The notes: generated by a model not told the origin, from the letters alone. A DNA stretch of 64,000 nt from Aplectana chamaeleonis (GCA_029168955.1 JAPDOI010000415.1:248001-312000), one strand, 5' to 3'; shown: positions 21,847 through 33,290, counted from the first letter of the stretch. Translations and numbers: made by a program.

Positions 21847-23433
21847 ACCGTGGCCTCACACCCAGCCTGTCTGGCAAGGGTTCAGCGCGTGGTGTGGAGC
21901 CCTACAGGGGAGGAGAGTCTGAGTTACGCCAGAAACTAGTGAACCCGTGTGAATGGGGGTATACACTGTTAAGAACCAATTTTTTAAAGAAAAATTGGAT
22001 TAAACCTTCCAATCTACAAAAAAGATTCTTTTTCTGATATTTTCAAAAAACAGACCAGGCCACGCTGCTGAGGGGGATCTGAGCGAATCGCCAAGGTTTT
22101 GAAAAAATCACGCTTGTGCAGTACCCTGTGTCCGGCCCAATTCTATCCGGCATCGTAGGCATGCAGCGTTCGTTGTGAAGTAATTTTGCGATGCAAACTC
22201 ATTTTCAGCAACGCCGCACAGCTACTACTCATTTACCTCTATTATCAATAATTTTATTAACATTCGATGATAACAAAAACAACTTTATATCTTATTAACA
22301 TGCTAGGCAACAAATATTTTTCAGTCGCAATGGCGAGTTGATGATTCAACACGTAATGAAGTACTAAGCACCTGCACTATGCTAGGAGCACCGGTAACAA
22401 CTCAATACACGTAAATAGGAAACACGTTAGTATGAAAATAACAAGAAGCTAGCATACTGCACCACACAAATATGCAAATACCCTTTTTCGCAAATACTGT
22501 TTGTAATCCTATCTCTGTTTGGGCTTACTGTAGCTTTCTGAAACTCGAACATGTTACAGGGAATCACGAACCCTGCTTTTCACGCACTCAGAATTCAGAT
22601 TTCAATGGGTAGTTTCTGAAAACGCATCTTATCCACGGTTTGGTGGTACTTATTCGAATAAAGTCTATTTTCTCAAAACATGACCATGAGAATACCAATC
22701 TTGCGCCACTTGTTTACCATCAAAAATCAGACAAAATAGTATTACGCTCCTAAAGAACTATTTCTAGCAGCATATTTCGAACATTGAATTGGATAAAATT
22801 TAGGCAGTTTCGAACCAGACAAGTAAATCACTTCGACGTAACGTTCACTATTAGTTGAACATTGCCAGAGCGTTCATAGTACGTCCTGGAATGGTTCTAG
22901 GGCGAATAATTTTACACGGATGAATTTTGAAACAAAATGCTGTATTTTATTCATCTTTGGCCTACGAAAACTGTTGCCTGAAAGATCTCTATGTATGTTA
23001 TGCAACAGTTTTGAAGGCTTTCTCATGGTGAGCAAGTGACACACGATCGGAATTGTTATGATCAAGTCCTGAGAGAATAGAATTGATTTGAATAAATACC
23101 GCTAAATTGTAAATTTAATTCGTTTTCGAGAAGTGTTCATTGAAAACTCTAGCTCGAGTGTGTACAAGACAACGTTTGTGATGCTCTATGACAAGTTCGA
23201 GTCCCATAAAGCTACACTAAGCCCAAGCCGAGATTGAACTAAAAGCAATAGCCGCAAAAACGTGTGTTCCTATTTTATGCGGCGCAGAGCAACAAAAATT
23301 ATTAATCTATAATAACAAACAGCAACAGTGCCTATTCTGATTAAGGCGTGTCCTGGCTTGGGCAGGGTTGGTCTTCGGAACGCCAGATCGCCTTTCTTTT
23401 CTGCAATGAATGATCTCAATCATGCAGATCTAT

Positions 23434-23493
23434 CGAACGGGAATTGAACGTAACGGCAAGTTTTACCTTGCGGACCACTAATCGACCGTCCCG
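23434..23493 (-). other. tRNA-like fragment (possible tRNA pseudogene or SINE head)
   Basis: The minus strand GCGGGACGGTCGATTAGTGG resembles a tRNA 5' end and A box. GTTCAATTCCCG resembles a T-loop/B box, and CGCAAG..CTTGCC can form an anticodon-like stem. The arms do not fold into a full canonical cloverleaf by eye and the acceptor stem is imperfect. Could be a decayed tRNA or a tRNA-derived SINE. Confidence 0.3.
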
Positions 23494-23753
23494 CAAATCC
23501 CACTGACGCACTTCGCCACTATAAAAGTCAGTGGTAAAACAACGCAACAAGGGTTACGCAAGTCCCACTACCACACTTATCTGGGAGGATAAAAACAGTC
23601 ACTTGAAAATGAGCTGGGCCCTTCAAGTCATTGCATACACCCAATGCACATACAAAAGCCTCTACAACCCTATATGGGGGTCGAAAATGTGGAGCAGACT
23701 CAAACAGATTGACATACGCCGAGAACTTCATACTGAACCTTGTCAACAACAAC

Positions 23754-26710
23754 TCACAGTGCTTTTCCAACACAGACTCTTAGCTCTGTCGCCCAGTCCT
23801 CTCTGCATTTTTTCAAATACAGAAACTTCTCTCTTCGCGATTCGTCGTCTCTGCCCAGTTTAATCCAGAATCTGGAAAAAGATTCGTTACTTTCGAGTGG
23901 TCTGGCTCATAGGAAGCACATACCCAGTGTGCGAATAGACAGCTTCATCAGGCGTTCCTTCCAGTTCTGGCATTCCCAGGCAAAGTCCGTCTAATACGAA
24001 ATCTGTAATGACCTTCAATCCATTAAATGTTCACCGACGAATAGAATCGCACAACGACCAAAAAAATAGCAGATGGTCCTCACCGACTAATTTCTCCGCC
24101 ACCGTTTCTGGTAGATCCTTAAGTTTCAGATCCCTTCCTGTGTTACCACTTAAACGACAAGCGTAACGCTTTATTTCGTCCTTGGGATGACAGGCCTGTA
24201 AATTAGAACGTGAACACGTAAGGACTTATTCGAAGCTGTTTCCTCACCTGCTGAAAATATTTGCGATAGAAGTCAGTAGCCGTACTCGAGTGATCTCCTT
24301 CACGAATCCTACCATTTGGTTTCCAGTGCTTGAGTAGATCGTTGAGATCAGTTTCCTGAACTCAACTGTTGCAAGATTAGGGAAAAGGGGTCGGGTGATA
24401 ACAAGAATTAAAGAAAACTCACAGCGAAAGGTTGAAAACTTTCAATCGTCCATTTTCTCGTAAGATTTACCGTGGACAAAAACGTGCCCTCTGGGAGCGT
24501 TCTCACGACCGAGTTCATGGCTTTACGATTAGCATTACCGATTTCCCGCCTCATCCTAGGCAGGGATGATAGGATATGGTCAACCTCAAATGAAGTAAGT
24601 GTTAACTGTGAACAACGCAGACATAAAAGTGAACGTCTACCGCGGTCGATAGTCCCAAAATGATGTGCCCCTGAGTCTCCACAATTGAAACGAGGTCCTT
24701 GACAACAGTATCGGACGAGGCACCAAGGCGAGCTAAGGCAACGTGCATCTCTTTCGCAGAATGGACATTCAAACGAAGTCCCCGAAGACCTTCAGATATC
24801 AGCTGCTAAAAGTGGTAATGAGTTTGATGTGAATGAAAAGGGCTTTGTAATGCACCCTTTATGAGCCCGAACCGTGCAGTTCACTGATTCATGAAGGATT
24901 GCAGCTTAATAGTATTCCAACCTGATAATCGGTTCCGTTTTCTGTGGTGGCTATGATTTGTCCTAGACCTCTGATGGACACCAAATCATCTTTTACAATC
25001 CGTTCCAGACGCCCTATGAAATTCAAATACTTTAGCGGCTGTTGAGAAATCACAATGCAATATTCACCTCTGATCGAAGATGGAGTGGCGACGGTTCTCT
25101 CCCTCCCTCTTGGTGTGCCAAGCATGCTGCCAATAGTGCACATGGCGTTCTGTGACGACGAGTTCGCAGATACAGTAGATAGTCGTGACGAGATGGCTGG
25201 TCTCAAAAGCTGACCGGCCTCTGAGGCTTCAACTTTTGGCAATCGAACTGGCCGTAGTGGCACAAGATCCGTACTCGGTTCGTAGTCGTCGTCAATATCA
25301 AATTGGTATGCGGCCATGCCACCTGTGGTTCTCACAAATTTAGCCTCTCGAACGCTGAATAGTAACACGATACGTACGGTAGAGGACTCCCATCGAACAG
25401 TGTACACCTAGTGTTCACAAGAATGCACAGATAAGCCTACATATATCCCGTAGTTTGAGCGACGAAATTCACTTAGGTTTGGAGATATTGCGAAACGGCA
25501 TTTCAACCGAATAGTCTATTTCGAAACAAAGCCAGTTTTATGTGTATCGATCAGATTGCATCAAACAGAGGTTATATAGAGATTAGTTAATATCAAATCT
25601 GATAACACAATTGCTGCACATTGGCAAGTAAACATTAGAAACTCGAAATAGGAAGTCGCTACGCAGCAACTGTTTCAAAGCTGCGGTGTGTTCAAAGACA
25701 TCGAGCGAGACAAAGGACAGAGAAGAAGAAGAAGTAAGAAAGATCATGAAGTTTTCCCAATACACAGTGATGTCAACAATTTCTCTGAGATATGTATAGG
25801 CTCGTAACATACGATGTCGTTTCAAAAGAACCTACAATCGGGATATATACCTGATATCACCGATTTCTATGACAACAGCATGGGACGCAATGCTATACGC
25901 GTTATGAATTCGAAGCTCAGAGCTCCCTATTTTTCGAAAAAAAATGTTATGCTCTCTGACTGTGTTCACAGCTGCTATCGCCCTCAAGCTCGCAGGGTGT
26001 GATCCAGAAATCAATATATTGAAGAGATCTTCGAAGGGGTCGGTCAGAGAATACTGCTCGATTAGAACGAGACATATGTCCCGAGCCGAGTCGTAGATGA
26101 AAACCACGGCATGGCCAAAGATAAGGTTACCACCATCAACCAGAACCACACAATCCTGCGTGGTGTCGCAGCGCTTTCTCCAGCACTGTTTCGATGAATA
26201 GCATCTAGATTCATGGACGAGCCGTGTGCTGAAAGGTCCACATAATGCTGCGGTGCACTCGATAGTCTGTTGAGGGTTGCTAAGTGCCTCTCAGTTACCT
26301 ATGAATCAAGCAGATTCATAGGTAAGTTTGAACCGCGGGTCAAAATTCAAATTTGGAAGAGTACTTCATTAGGTGTAGCGCTTTCGTGATAGGCATTTAG
26401 CGACTGTTTGAGACAGCCTACCTCAGCCGACATTGTGGAGCGTAATCAGCCACCAGTTCTCTGTGACCTCTTGCAAGCGAATCCAGAGATATATCCGACA
26501 GTTTAGGGACATACCAACGCTCTCTGAGTGAGGTCTGGCACGGCAGCCTGAACAGTGTGGATGCGTTTACAGTACACCCATGAACTTTAGAGCCCTTACC
26601 TGTTCTCGCTTTCATTTTTCATCTGCTGCAACAGAGCATGAAAGTGGGGATTTCCAGTAAGCTTCGCTTCTTCTTCCAACATATGCAGAAGCTCCTTTTT
26701 CATTACAAAA
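23754..26710 (-). CDS. Intact 10-exon gene, unknown protein (597 aa)
   Basis: Coding exons, minus strand: 26703-26600, 26547-26422, 26228-25851, 25354-24922, 24805-24641, 24605-24423, 24355-24248, 24195-24084, 23990-23924, 23871-23754. All junctions are GT/AG with compatible phases and the summed 1794 nt stay open to TGA. An acceptor (TTGTCTAG) at 26711 lies 7 nt before the ATG, suggesting a spliced leader. The N-terminus MKKELLHMLEEEAKLTG is helical. A Cys-rich stretch CYSSKQCWRKRCDTTQDC precedes a beta-rich part (VVLVDGGNLIFGHAVVFIYD). An acidic linker (FDIDDDYEP) follows, then a Ser-rich linker, and the C-terminal part includes EIKRYACRLSGNTGRDLKL and SHTGFWIKLGRDDESRREKF. The 24640-24606 intron is only 35 nt, and exon 4 could hide a further 57-nt intron. 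I recognise no family. Confidence is high that it is a gene, none on function. Confidence 0.78.
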
Positions 26711-27439
26711 CTAGACAAGGAGAATGTAAGAAATAAAAAAAAACTATCAAGACACAACTTTTGGCACGACTGTGTAGCACTGTTCACAAGGCTTTAAGAT
26801 ATCTTATTCCTCAATGTATTTGCGCATATAGATTCGCGGCCATCACAGAATTTCAGCGAAAACACCCCACAAAACCATAAGTTGCTAGAAGACAGAACTT
26901 TTAGGGACGCGCTCGAAACAGTTGAATCCAGATTCAAACGTCAGAGAATAGTTTTGCGCAACAAACATGCAAGATTCTCTAATGACAAAATTATAAAAGC
27001 GCATGCTTGGATGAGACGATGCCTCAAAACGAAGAGATTTCAACAACTAGAAATCTGATATTTCTATTGATGAACTCTTTCAAAATGTGCGCGGACTGAT
27101 CTGATAGATAGACCGATGCTAGCAATTTTCGCTCAAAGCTCACATTTCAGCAGAAAAAAACTTTTCGCTTAGTACAGCGATGAAATCAAACATAAGAAAA
27201 GTGAACTGTTGCTAACATTCCATGCAAGAATAGAGAATCGTACCTTTGAACCAGGGCTTGTTCGCAATTAGTAGAGCATTGGGATACTCGTAGTTGCATA
27301 TGCTTATGAAGTGTATTGCAAAAGTATTGCATTGCAAAAGTAACGTGTGTAAGCTTGATTGAGCACAGTGTAACTGATTTCCTTGAACATATACAGTAGC
27401 ACGCAGGCTTTTTTTTGCAAAAAAAAAACGTTTTTTGCG

Positions 27440-27660
27440 CATACAACTCTGCCGCAATTCCCCCGGCTCGGCGCCGGCTGGAGGAGTCGCGGGGAAGATG
27501 CGGAGTAGAACCGCGGACGATTCTTCATCGGCCAAATCGCGGGAAGGTCACGAAAGAGTCCCGAGGGAGTCGCGGAAGCGTGACCTACGGAGAATTCACG
27601 GCAAAGTCGCGGAAGATTCCAGGGTCGCTGGGAAGTCGCGGGGCATTAAAGAAAGATTCG
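27440..27660. other. GC-rich stretch with recurring GTCGCGG motifs
   Basis: AGTCGCGG(G)GA-like words recur about six times between 27485 and 27645, giving long open plus-strand frames that lack gene structure. It follows a palindromic CCGGCTCGGCGCCGGCTGG near 27463. Nature unknown. 26711-27440 upstream shows no gene. Confidence 0.35.
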
Positions 27661-27674
27661 TGGCAATATTTGTC

Positions 27675-28050
27675 GGAGAAAGCGCCACATCGCCATATCT
27701 GGCTTCAAGATTGATAAAATGAGTTCTTGATGTAGTTTTCGTGCTCCTCTCAGAGAGGCAAATGCGATGGTACGTTTTCGAATACGGTGTCCTGTTGAGA
27801 AATGTGTATTTCCTTCTAAAATTCACATCGACAACACGTCAAAACATGAAAGATTTCTGCTATCACGATCCTGTGTCCAGTTCATGATGAGGGATTTTGT
27901 GGGGTAAATGTGCATTTTTTGATGCACTTCTAACGTTGAATCTATTCTGTAACACTGTCGCATGGGACTCAGCGAATCTAATTCAGAAACTACTTCAAAA
28001 TTGAAATCGGACCGCTTTGAAGCAAGGTATGGCGATGCGGCCCTTTAAGA
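27675..28050. mobile_element. Inverted-repeat element
   Basis: GCGCCACATCGCCATATCTGGCTTCA (27679 onward) is mirrored at 28014-28042 (GAAGCAAGGTATGGCGATGCGG). Arms about 35 bp, overall about 375 bp. No target duplication is obvious. Probably a MITE. Confidence 0.5.
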
Positions 28051-28079
28051 GCGCAGAAACGCAACGCTATTTGCTGGCA

Positions 28080-28330
28080 ATTCAAGTAATCCATGGATCC
28101 TAAAGCACGCCCACAAGTACGCCGCGAAGCGGCGTTGGTGCGCACCTTGTAATTATATGTGCAAGCACTTACAAAGGAAGTATACAGAGCGTAGGTCGGA
28201 TCTGCCAAAACGACTAGTATCGTTAGTATCTCTTGTGGTTCAATAGTAAAACTGCGCAGTATCCCGCCACGAGCTGCAGGTTGCAAGAAGTTACAAGCTC
28301 AAAAATATCATTTTTGAGCTTTTGTACCTT
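28080..28330 (-). repeat. Dispersed repeat; empty-site counterpart of 31030-31415
   Basis: The reverse complement of about 28175-28310 matches 31030-31153: CCTGCAGCTCG(T/A)GGCGGGATACTGCGCAG, AGAGATACTAAC, TTGGCAGATCCGACCTACGC. Here CTCTG+TA+TACTTC is continuous, whereas at 31153 a hairpin element is inserted at that TA. 28331-28860 shows little else beyond diverged fragments of the TTTACGGTAG-type repeat. Confidence 0.75.
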
Positions 28331-28863
28331 CCAAAAAGCGCACTAGTCTTTTGAAAATCCGGAAACGGACCTCATAAATGTGTTCAGCACCCAAAACTAC
28401 CCCCATGAGCAACGTTAGGGTGAAGGCCCATACCTTGTCCAGACTGACAGCGCTTTGGACTTGTACAAAGTTTCGTTTGGGCGCTTTTTATACCGATTAT
28501 AACGCTCTGGAAGCGTTTTAGAAGAATGTTCCTGATTTGAAATCAAATTCTCCCAGGGTTTTTTTGAGACGCTGATCACGATTCTGTGGTTTATTAGTCG
28601 ATTTTCCAAAATTTTCGACTAATTTCGTTCGAAGCTTCGCAACCGGGGTAAATTTCGAGAGGAAAACGCAACTTTCGAAATTAGCGGATTTCTACGATGG
28701 ATGTGTCTCAAAATCACTATCTGAGGGTAATATGGAGTGCTGAACACGAACGTGGAGCCCATTTATCGATTTTTTGCAGATTACGGTAGAGTACGGTGGG
28801 TATACGATAGTTTGGTCAAAATCTCAGAATTTACTCAAGATTTGTTTACGGGGGTTATTCGGG

Positions 28864-29004
28864 GTGGAGAATACGAATTTAACGTCCGTTTGTCGATTTT
28901 CAACATACTAAAGTGGGTTTTGACCCCTAATTAAGACATGTTACCTAGCGTAACCTACAGTAAACCTCAAAATTTCGACAAACGGACTCCACATTCGTAT
29001 TCTA
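28864..29004. repeat. Inverted repeat GAATACGAAT...ATTCGTATTC
   Basis: GAATACGAATTTAACGTCCG TTTGTCGA is mirrored by TCGACAAACGGACTCCACATTCGTATTC. About 140 bp. Related sequence lies in the 43560-44640 inverted-repeat element. Confidence 0.6.
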
Positions 29005-29005
29005 T

Positions 29006-29240
29006 CAAAAAGGGGTCTTCCAAGCGAAAGAGGTTCGGTTGGCGTCAGAAACGTTCCAACAAAAAGAGAACAATAGGCAAGTAGGATGAGGAGAGTCTAC
29101 AAAAATTGAACAATATTTTCTGAGACTGATTTTCTTGGCCGAAACTTCTTAACAGCGAAAACAAACCGTTGCGGTGTTTCACACGGAAGCACTCTGTCGT
29201 TCCAAATAGTCTCCGATTATGCGAGTAACGATAAAAATGT
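29006..29240. mobile_element. Half copy of the 1621-2034 MITE
   Basis: Begins AAAAAGGGGTCTTCCAAGCG and follows the left arm of the 414-bp MITE (GAGGAGAG..TACAAAAA..GAACA, AAACAAACCGTTGCGG) with about 15-20% divergence, ending near the centre of that element. The right arm is missing. Confidence 0.8.
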
Positions 29241-29451
29241 ATAATTATGTGCACCTATTAGTTATCATTAGAAGAGAAAATGATTTCAACTTTACCTACA
29301 CAGACGGCTAGCTCCAGCTGCTACGAGAAGTGAACTCAAAGTGCAGCATCATTCAATATTTTACAAATAGCATGGATTGATATGACAATCAGTAAGTGAT
29401 TGACTTGTTGCGCACGCTACAAATGACGTTCGACTCTCTTTCCTTGGCATC

Positions 29452-29500
29452 CTGATGACGTCATCAGATGCCCCATGCACTTTGATGACGTCATCAGAAA
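29452..29500. repeat. Two TGATGACGTCATCA palindromes
   Basis: CTGATGACGTCATCAG and, 31 bp later, TGATGACGTCATCAG. The same palindrome forms the tandem repeat at the window start. It lies directly before the 145-bp satellite. Confidence 0.8.
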
Positions 29501-30505
29501 GTAACAAAGTTGTTAGTCACTTCCCCTTTCTCTTCCCTACGAAAAAGTACGTGTTTTAGCGATTTGATCTACCAACTGATAATATCACTTGATATGATAA
29601 GCAGTAATAAGTGAAGCAGTTGATGTTAAACAATAAGTAACAAACTTGTTAGTCACTTTCCCTGTCCCTTCCCATCAAAAAGTACAGCCTACAACGTGTT
29701 TTAGCGATTTGATCTACCAACTGATAATATCACTTGATATGATAAGCAGTAATAAGTGAAGCAGTTGATGTTAAACAATAAGTAACAAACTTGTTAGTCA
29801 CTTTCCCTGTCCCTTCCCATCGAAAAGTACAGCCTACAACGTGTTTTAGCGATTTGATCTACCAACTGATAATATCACTTGATATGATAAGCAGTAATAA
29901 CTGAAGCAGTTGATGTTAAACAATAAGTAACAAACTTGTTAGTCACTTTCCCTGTCCCTTCCCATCAAAAAGTACAGCCTACAACGTGTTTTAGCGATTT
30001 GATCTACCAACTGATAATATCACTTGATATGATAAGCAGTAATAAGTGAAGCAGTTGATGTTAAACAATAAGTAACAAACTTGTTAGTCACTTTCCCTGT
30101 CCCTTCCCATCGAAAAGTACAGCCTACAACGTGTTTTAGCGATTTGATCTACCAACTGATAATATCACTTGATATGATAAGCAGTAATAACTGAAGCAGT
30201 TGATGTTAAACAATAAGTAACAAACTTGTTAGTCACTTTCCCTGTCCCTTCCCATCAAAAAGTACAGCCTCCAATGTGTTTTAGCGATTTGATCTACCAA
30301 CTGATAATATCACTTGATATGATAAGCAGTAATAAGTGAAGCAGTTGATGTTAAACAATAAGTAACAAACTTGTTTCTCACTTTGCTTGTCCCTTCCCAT
30401 CGAAAAGTACAGCCTACAACGTGTTTTAGCGATTTGATCTACCAACTGATAATATCACTTGATATGATAAGCAGTAATAAGTGAAGCAGTTGATGTTAAA
30501 CAAAA
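29500..30505. repeat. 145-bp satellite with 290-bp higher-order unit
   Basis: The landmark GTGTTTTAGCGATTTGATCT occurs at 29551, 29696, 29841, 29986, 30131, 30276 (as TGTGTT) and 30421, spacing exactly 145 bp. Variants alternate: CCCATCAAAAAG versus CCCATCGAAAAG, and AATAAGTGAAG versus AATAACTGAAG. Units at 29696+29841 and 29986+30131 therefore form two near-identical 290-bp dimers. The outer copies are more diverged, as expected at array edges. No frame runs through it. Confidence 0.95.
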
Positions 30506-30635
30506 AGTACTCATTGTCTACCTACTCACCAGCCTGCTTACCTATCCACATACCAACTTACCTGCCTGTACAACTGATCGCCTGCGACCATTGGCAGTGG
30601 CCACTACTAAGGGTGCGCAACGCACGAGGAGCGAA

Positions 30636-30692
30636 GCACGAAGCAGGAAGCGCGAAGCAGGAAGCAGGAAGCAGGAAGCAGCAACGAGTTAC
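30636..30692. repeat. GAAGCAG minisatellite
   Basis: About seven imperfect copies of a 7-bp unit (AGCAGGA / GCACGAA variants). 30700-31030 beyond it holds no recognised feature. Confidence 0.85.
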
Positions 30693-31029
30693 ACGCACAA
30701 CAAGAATTTTTGATAAGGTTTCGCCGATCTAACTTTGTTAGTTTTGAACCGATTTGGCTCAAATTTTGTCAGCATGTGCCTCCTGGACCCTCTCACCTAT
30801 ATCCCGATGGAAATCTCTGGAGAAGTTGTTTAGCAGGTTTTATTAACTACTTTACAGAATTCTAAAAAAATCACAAGTACCGGGCAAAACCAAACCTCTC
30901 CAGCCGCTTCGCGGCTGGAGCGATTCACCACCCTAGATTACCCCTAAATACAACTTTTGAGCTAAATCCAAGGAAATTTTTTTGAAACTCCAAAAAAAGC
31001 TTGATGCATGATGCGAGGCTTCGCGATAC

Positions 31030-31152
31030 TTAAAAAATGCTCATAACTTTTTTGAACCTGCAGCTCGAGGCGGGATACTGCGCAGTTTTACTATTGAGCT
31101 AGAAGAGATACTAACCATACTAGTCTTTTTGGCAGATCCGACCTACGCTTTG
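31030..31152 (+). repeat. Dispersed repeat flanking the hairpin element
   Basis: Matches the reverse complement of about 28188-28310, ending where the hairpin element inserted (CCTACGCTTTG|TA). Confidence 0.75.
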
Positions 31153-31154
31153 TA

Positions 31155-31403
31155 CAGGCCATAAAACGGCCAAAGTCTCACTCCCGACTGCGTACCACGC
31201 GCTGCGCGAGCGCACGCGCGTCGGAAGCAGACGAGTTTTGGCCGCCGCGCGACGAGTTTCGTCCGCCGCGCGGAGGCCGAAACGTCGCGCGGCGGCCGGA
31301 ACTCGTCGCGCGGCGGCCAAAACTCGTCTGCTTCCGACGCGCGTGCGGTCGCGCAGCGCGTGGTAAGCAGTCGGCGGTGAGACTTTGACCGTTTTATGGC
31401 CTG
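31155..31403. mobile_element. GC-rich TA-flanked hairpin MITE (249 bp)
   Basis: CAGGCCATAAAACGG (31155) to CCGTTTTATGGCCTG (31403), with TA on each side. Almost the entire element pairs with itself, including a central CGTCGCGCGGCGGCC core containing further palindromes. The related repeat at 28180 shows the empty target. The long frames in it reflect GC content only. 31410-31705 has nothing else. Confidence 0.85.
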
Positions 31404-31708
31404 TATACTTCTCTTGTTAGAGGAATCCATGCCACTATTTACTCGCCATAGAGAACAGAACATTTATCATTCCATTCCTTCCAATTATAAATCATTCAAA
31501 AATTTCATTCGAGTAAAAATTGAGCTGGGTGATCGTACAAGTGGAGCTTTCTGATTGGCTGGATATCTTTTGATTCTTTCCGTTAGGTTGATAAATGCTG
31601 CGATGTGCATTTCTGTTCGGTTTTGCTATTTTTCCTCTTTCCATGGTTCAACTTCCTATGTTTATTCGTATTTTGCGGTCGTTTTGACTTCATGGGGCTG
31701 CCTATGTA

Positions 31709-31709
31709 A

Positions 31710-31787
<78 letters not shown>

Positions 31788-31832
31788 GTGATAATAATAA
31801 TAATAATAATAATAATAGTGATAATAATAACA
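31709..31832. repeat. (AAT)n microsatellite
   Basis: About 40 AAT units with two AGTGATAAT interruptions. It generates poly-Asn or poly-Tyr frames that are not genes. 31833-32083 shows nothing else. Confidence 0.97.
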
Positions 31833-32083
31833 GGATCTCACCTGCAACCGCGAATACATATAGAGATTTAGCAAAATTTCCCTTGCTTCTCTTTCGCGCC
31901 CATAGAGAAATATATCCAGCGCATGAGGATCCATAATAAGATGTCGACTTTTTCTGAAAAGAATTAAGAAGGAGACGACAACGGAGGATTACAATTACGC
32001 TCTTCTTCGATGGACGAGACTAATACGTAGATATTTTTACTGCACTCTCCGCCCTCACTAGCTGGATTTAGACTTGTTACATG

Positions 32084-32477
32084 AGGCGCTATTCATACTA
32101 CTCAACGCCACGCGGCCCGCGCGGGCGTGGTGTTTGTGTATAAATGGCCCGACGCCTCGCCGTGACGCCCGCTCCATCATGGAGGCGAAGGCCGTAACTT
32201 ACTAATTTTCTTTATTAAAGCATCATCAATTTTTTCTGTTTGTTAGTAATTCCAGTACGATCCTCTGCTACCATAATGGTGAACGCGTGTACAGAAGTTG
32301 CTTGTTTGAAAATGTTAAAGTTCACGTTATTTCGCTCCGCCATGGCGTCGCTGCTCGAGTATTCATGGCCTCCACAAGCGCGGTGCGCGCGTAGAAAGTA
32401 TTCATGCTCCAACGCCTCATCAGCGCGTGATGCGCGTGCCGTTGCCGAGCTGGCGTTGAGTAGTATGAATAGCGCCT
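32084..32477. mobile_element. MITE, AGGCGCTATTCATAC family
   Basis: AGGCGCTATTCATACTACTC at the left is mirrored by GAGTAGTATGAATAGCGCCT at the right. 394 bp. A diverged full copy is at about 42063-42462. Fragments at 42535-42600 and 44357-44460 share the CAACGCCA..GCCTGACGC ends. Confidence 0.82.
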
Positions 32478-32639
32478 AATGCGACTCGATCAAAAACGTC
32501 GATAGAGTATTGTTTTCGATAGCGTATCAGCGAAAACCGGCCCAACAGTCCGTTCCAAAGATGGTAGTTACACGCGATATGATAATGCAAGACAGTTTCA
32601 AGCTGAAGAGAAGTCAAAATCTGTAACAAATCTTGTTAC

Positions 32640-33290
32640 AGTTGATGTGCTTCTCTGGGCCAAATTCCGGTCCGCAATCGCGTCTCGACACGCTTTGCGG
32701 CCGCACGCGCTCGAGTCAGTCGAGGGAAACTCGACTGACTCGAGCGCGTGCGGCCGCAAAGCATTATATGTATATGTATAAAAAAACCACATCGAGTCGG
32801 CATCGAGTAAAGCCGACTCGATGTGGCTTTTTTATACATTTTTCTCTAATTTTGTGTAGTTTCCAGCTTCCAAAACTCACCTAGAGCTTTGGAAGCAGCG
32901 TTGTGACCGGCCACAACGGACGGGTCGTAAATTTTTCTGAGAAAAATTAAAGAGAAGATTAAAGACAAAAACAAAAATAATTAAATTTAAAGTCGCGACC
33001 GAACTTGATCCTGGAAAATATAAAAAAAAATTCGCTCTTTTTCAAATTGGACACTAAATAAAGCTTTAAAAAATTGGTCCCAGGGCCGCCGTAGGGGGGT
33101 CGTAAAATTTTGGGAATTTTTTGGAGAATAAAAGGAAAATTTGGGGAGGGGGTCGTAGCCGCGACACCTAGAGCCAACAGATCGGCGGCTGCGGCGCTGG
33201 AAACTCCTCCGACTCGAAAGCGCACGATAGCAGAGCTTGTCGAGACGCAATTGCGGACCAGAATTTGACCCAGAGAAGCACAGTAGTCGG
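32640..33290. mobile_element. Composite repeat with tandem perfect hairpins
   Basis: TGCTTCTCTGGGCC..TTCCGGTCCGCAATCGCGTCTCGAC at 32648 is mirrored near 33232-33285 (GTCGAGACGCAATTGCGGAC..CAGAGAAGCAC), bounding about 640 bp. Inside are two strong hairpins: 32699-32759 (arms of 28 bp around GGAAA, with GCGGCCGC and CTCGAG) and 32780-32834 (AAAAAACCACATCGAGTCGG and its complement). A third copy of one end is at 42745-42930. Confidence 0.7.

Noticed and set aside
27415..27722. Overlapping 95-99-codon plus frames
   Set aside because: Arise from GC-rich GTCGCGG repeats; two frames are open at once and no gene signals flank them.
29500..30505. CRISPR-like array
   Set aside because: The repeats are contiguous 145-bp units without spacers, in eukaryotic sequence.
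31662..31936. Poly-Asn and poly-Tyr open frames on both strands
   Set aside because: They are the translation of an (AAT)n microsatellite.
32699..32760. Cloning linker or vector contamination (NotI and XhoI sites)
   Set aside because: The same GCGGCCGCACGC flank occurs at about 42785 in a related genomic repeat, so the sites are natural.
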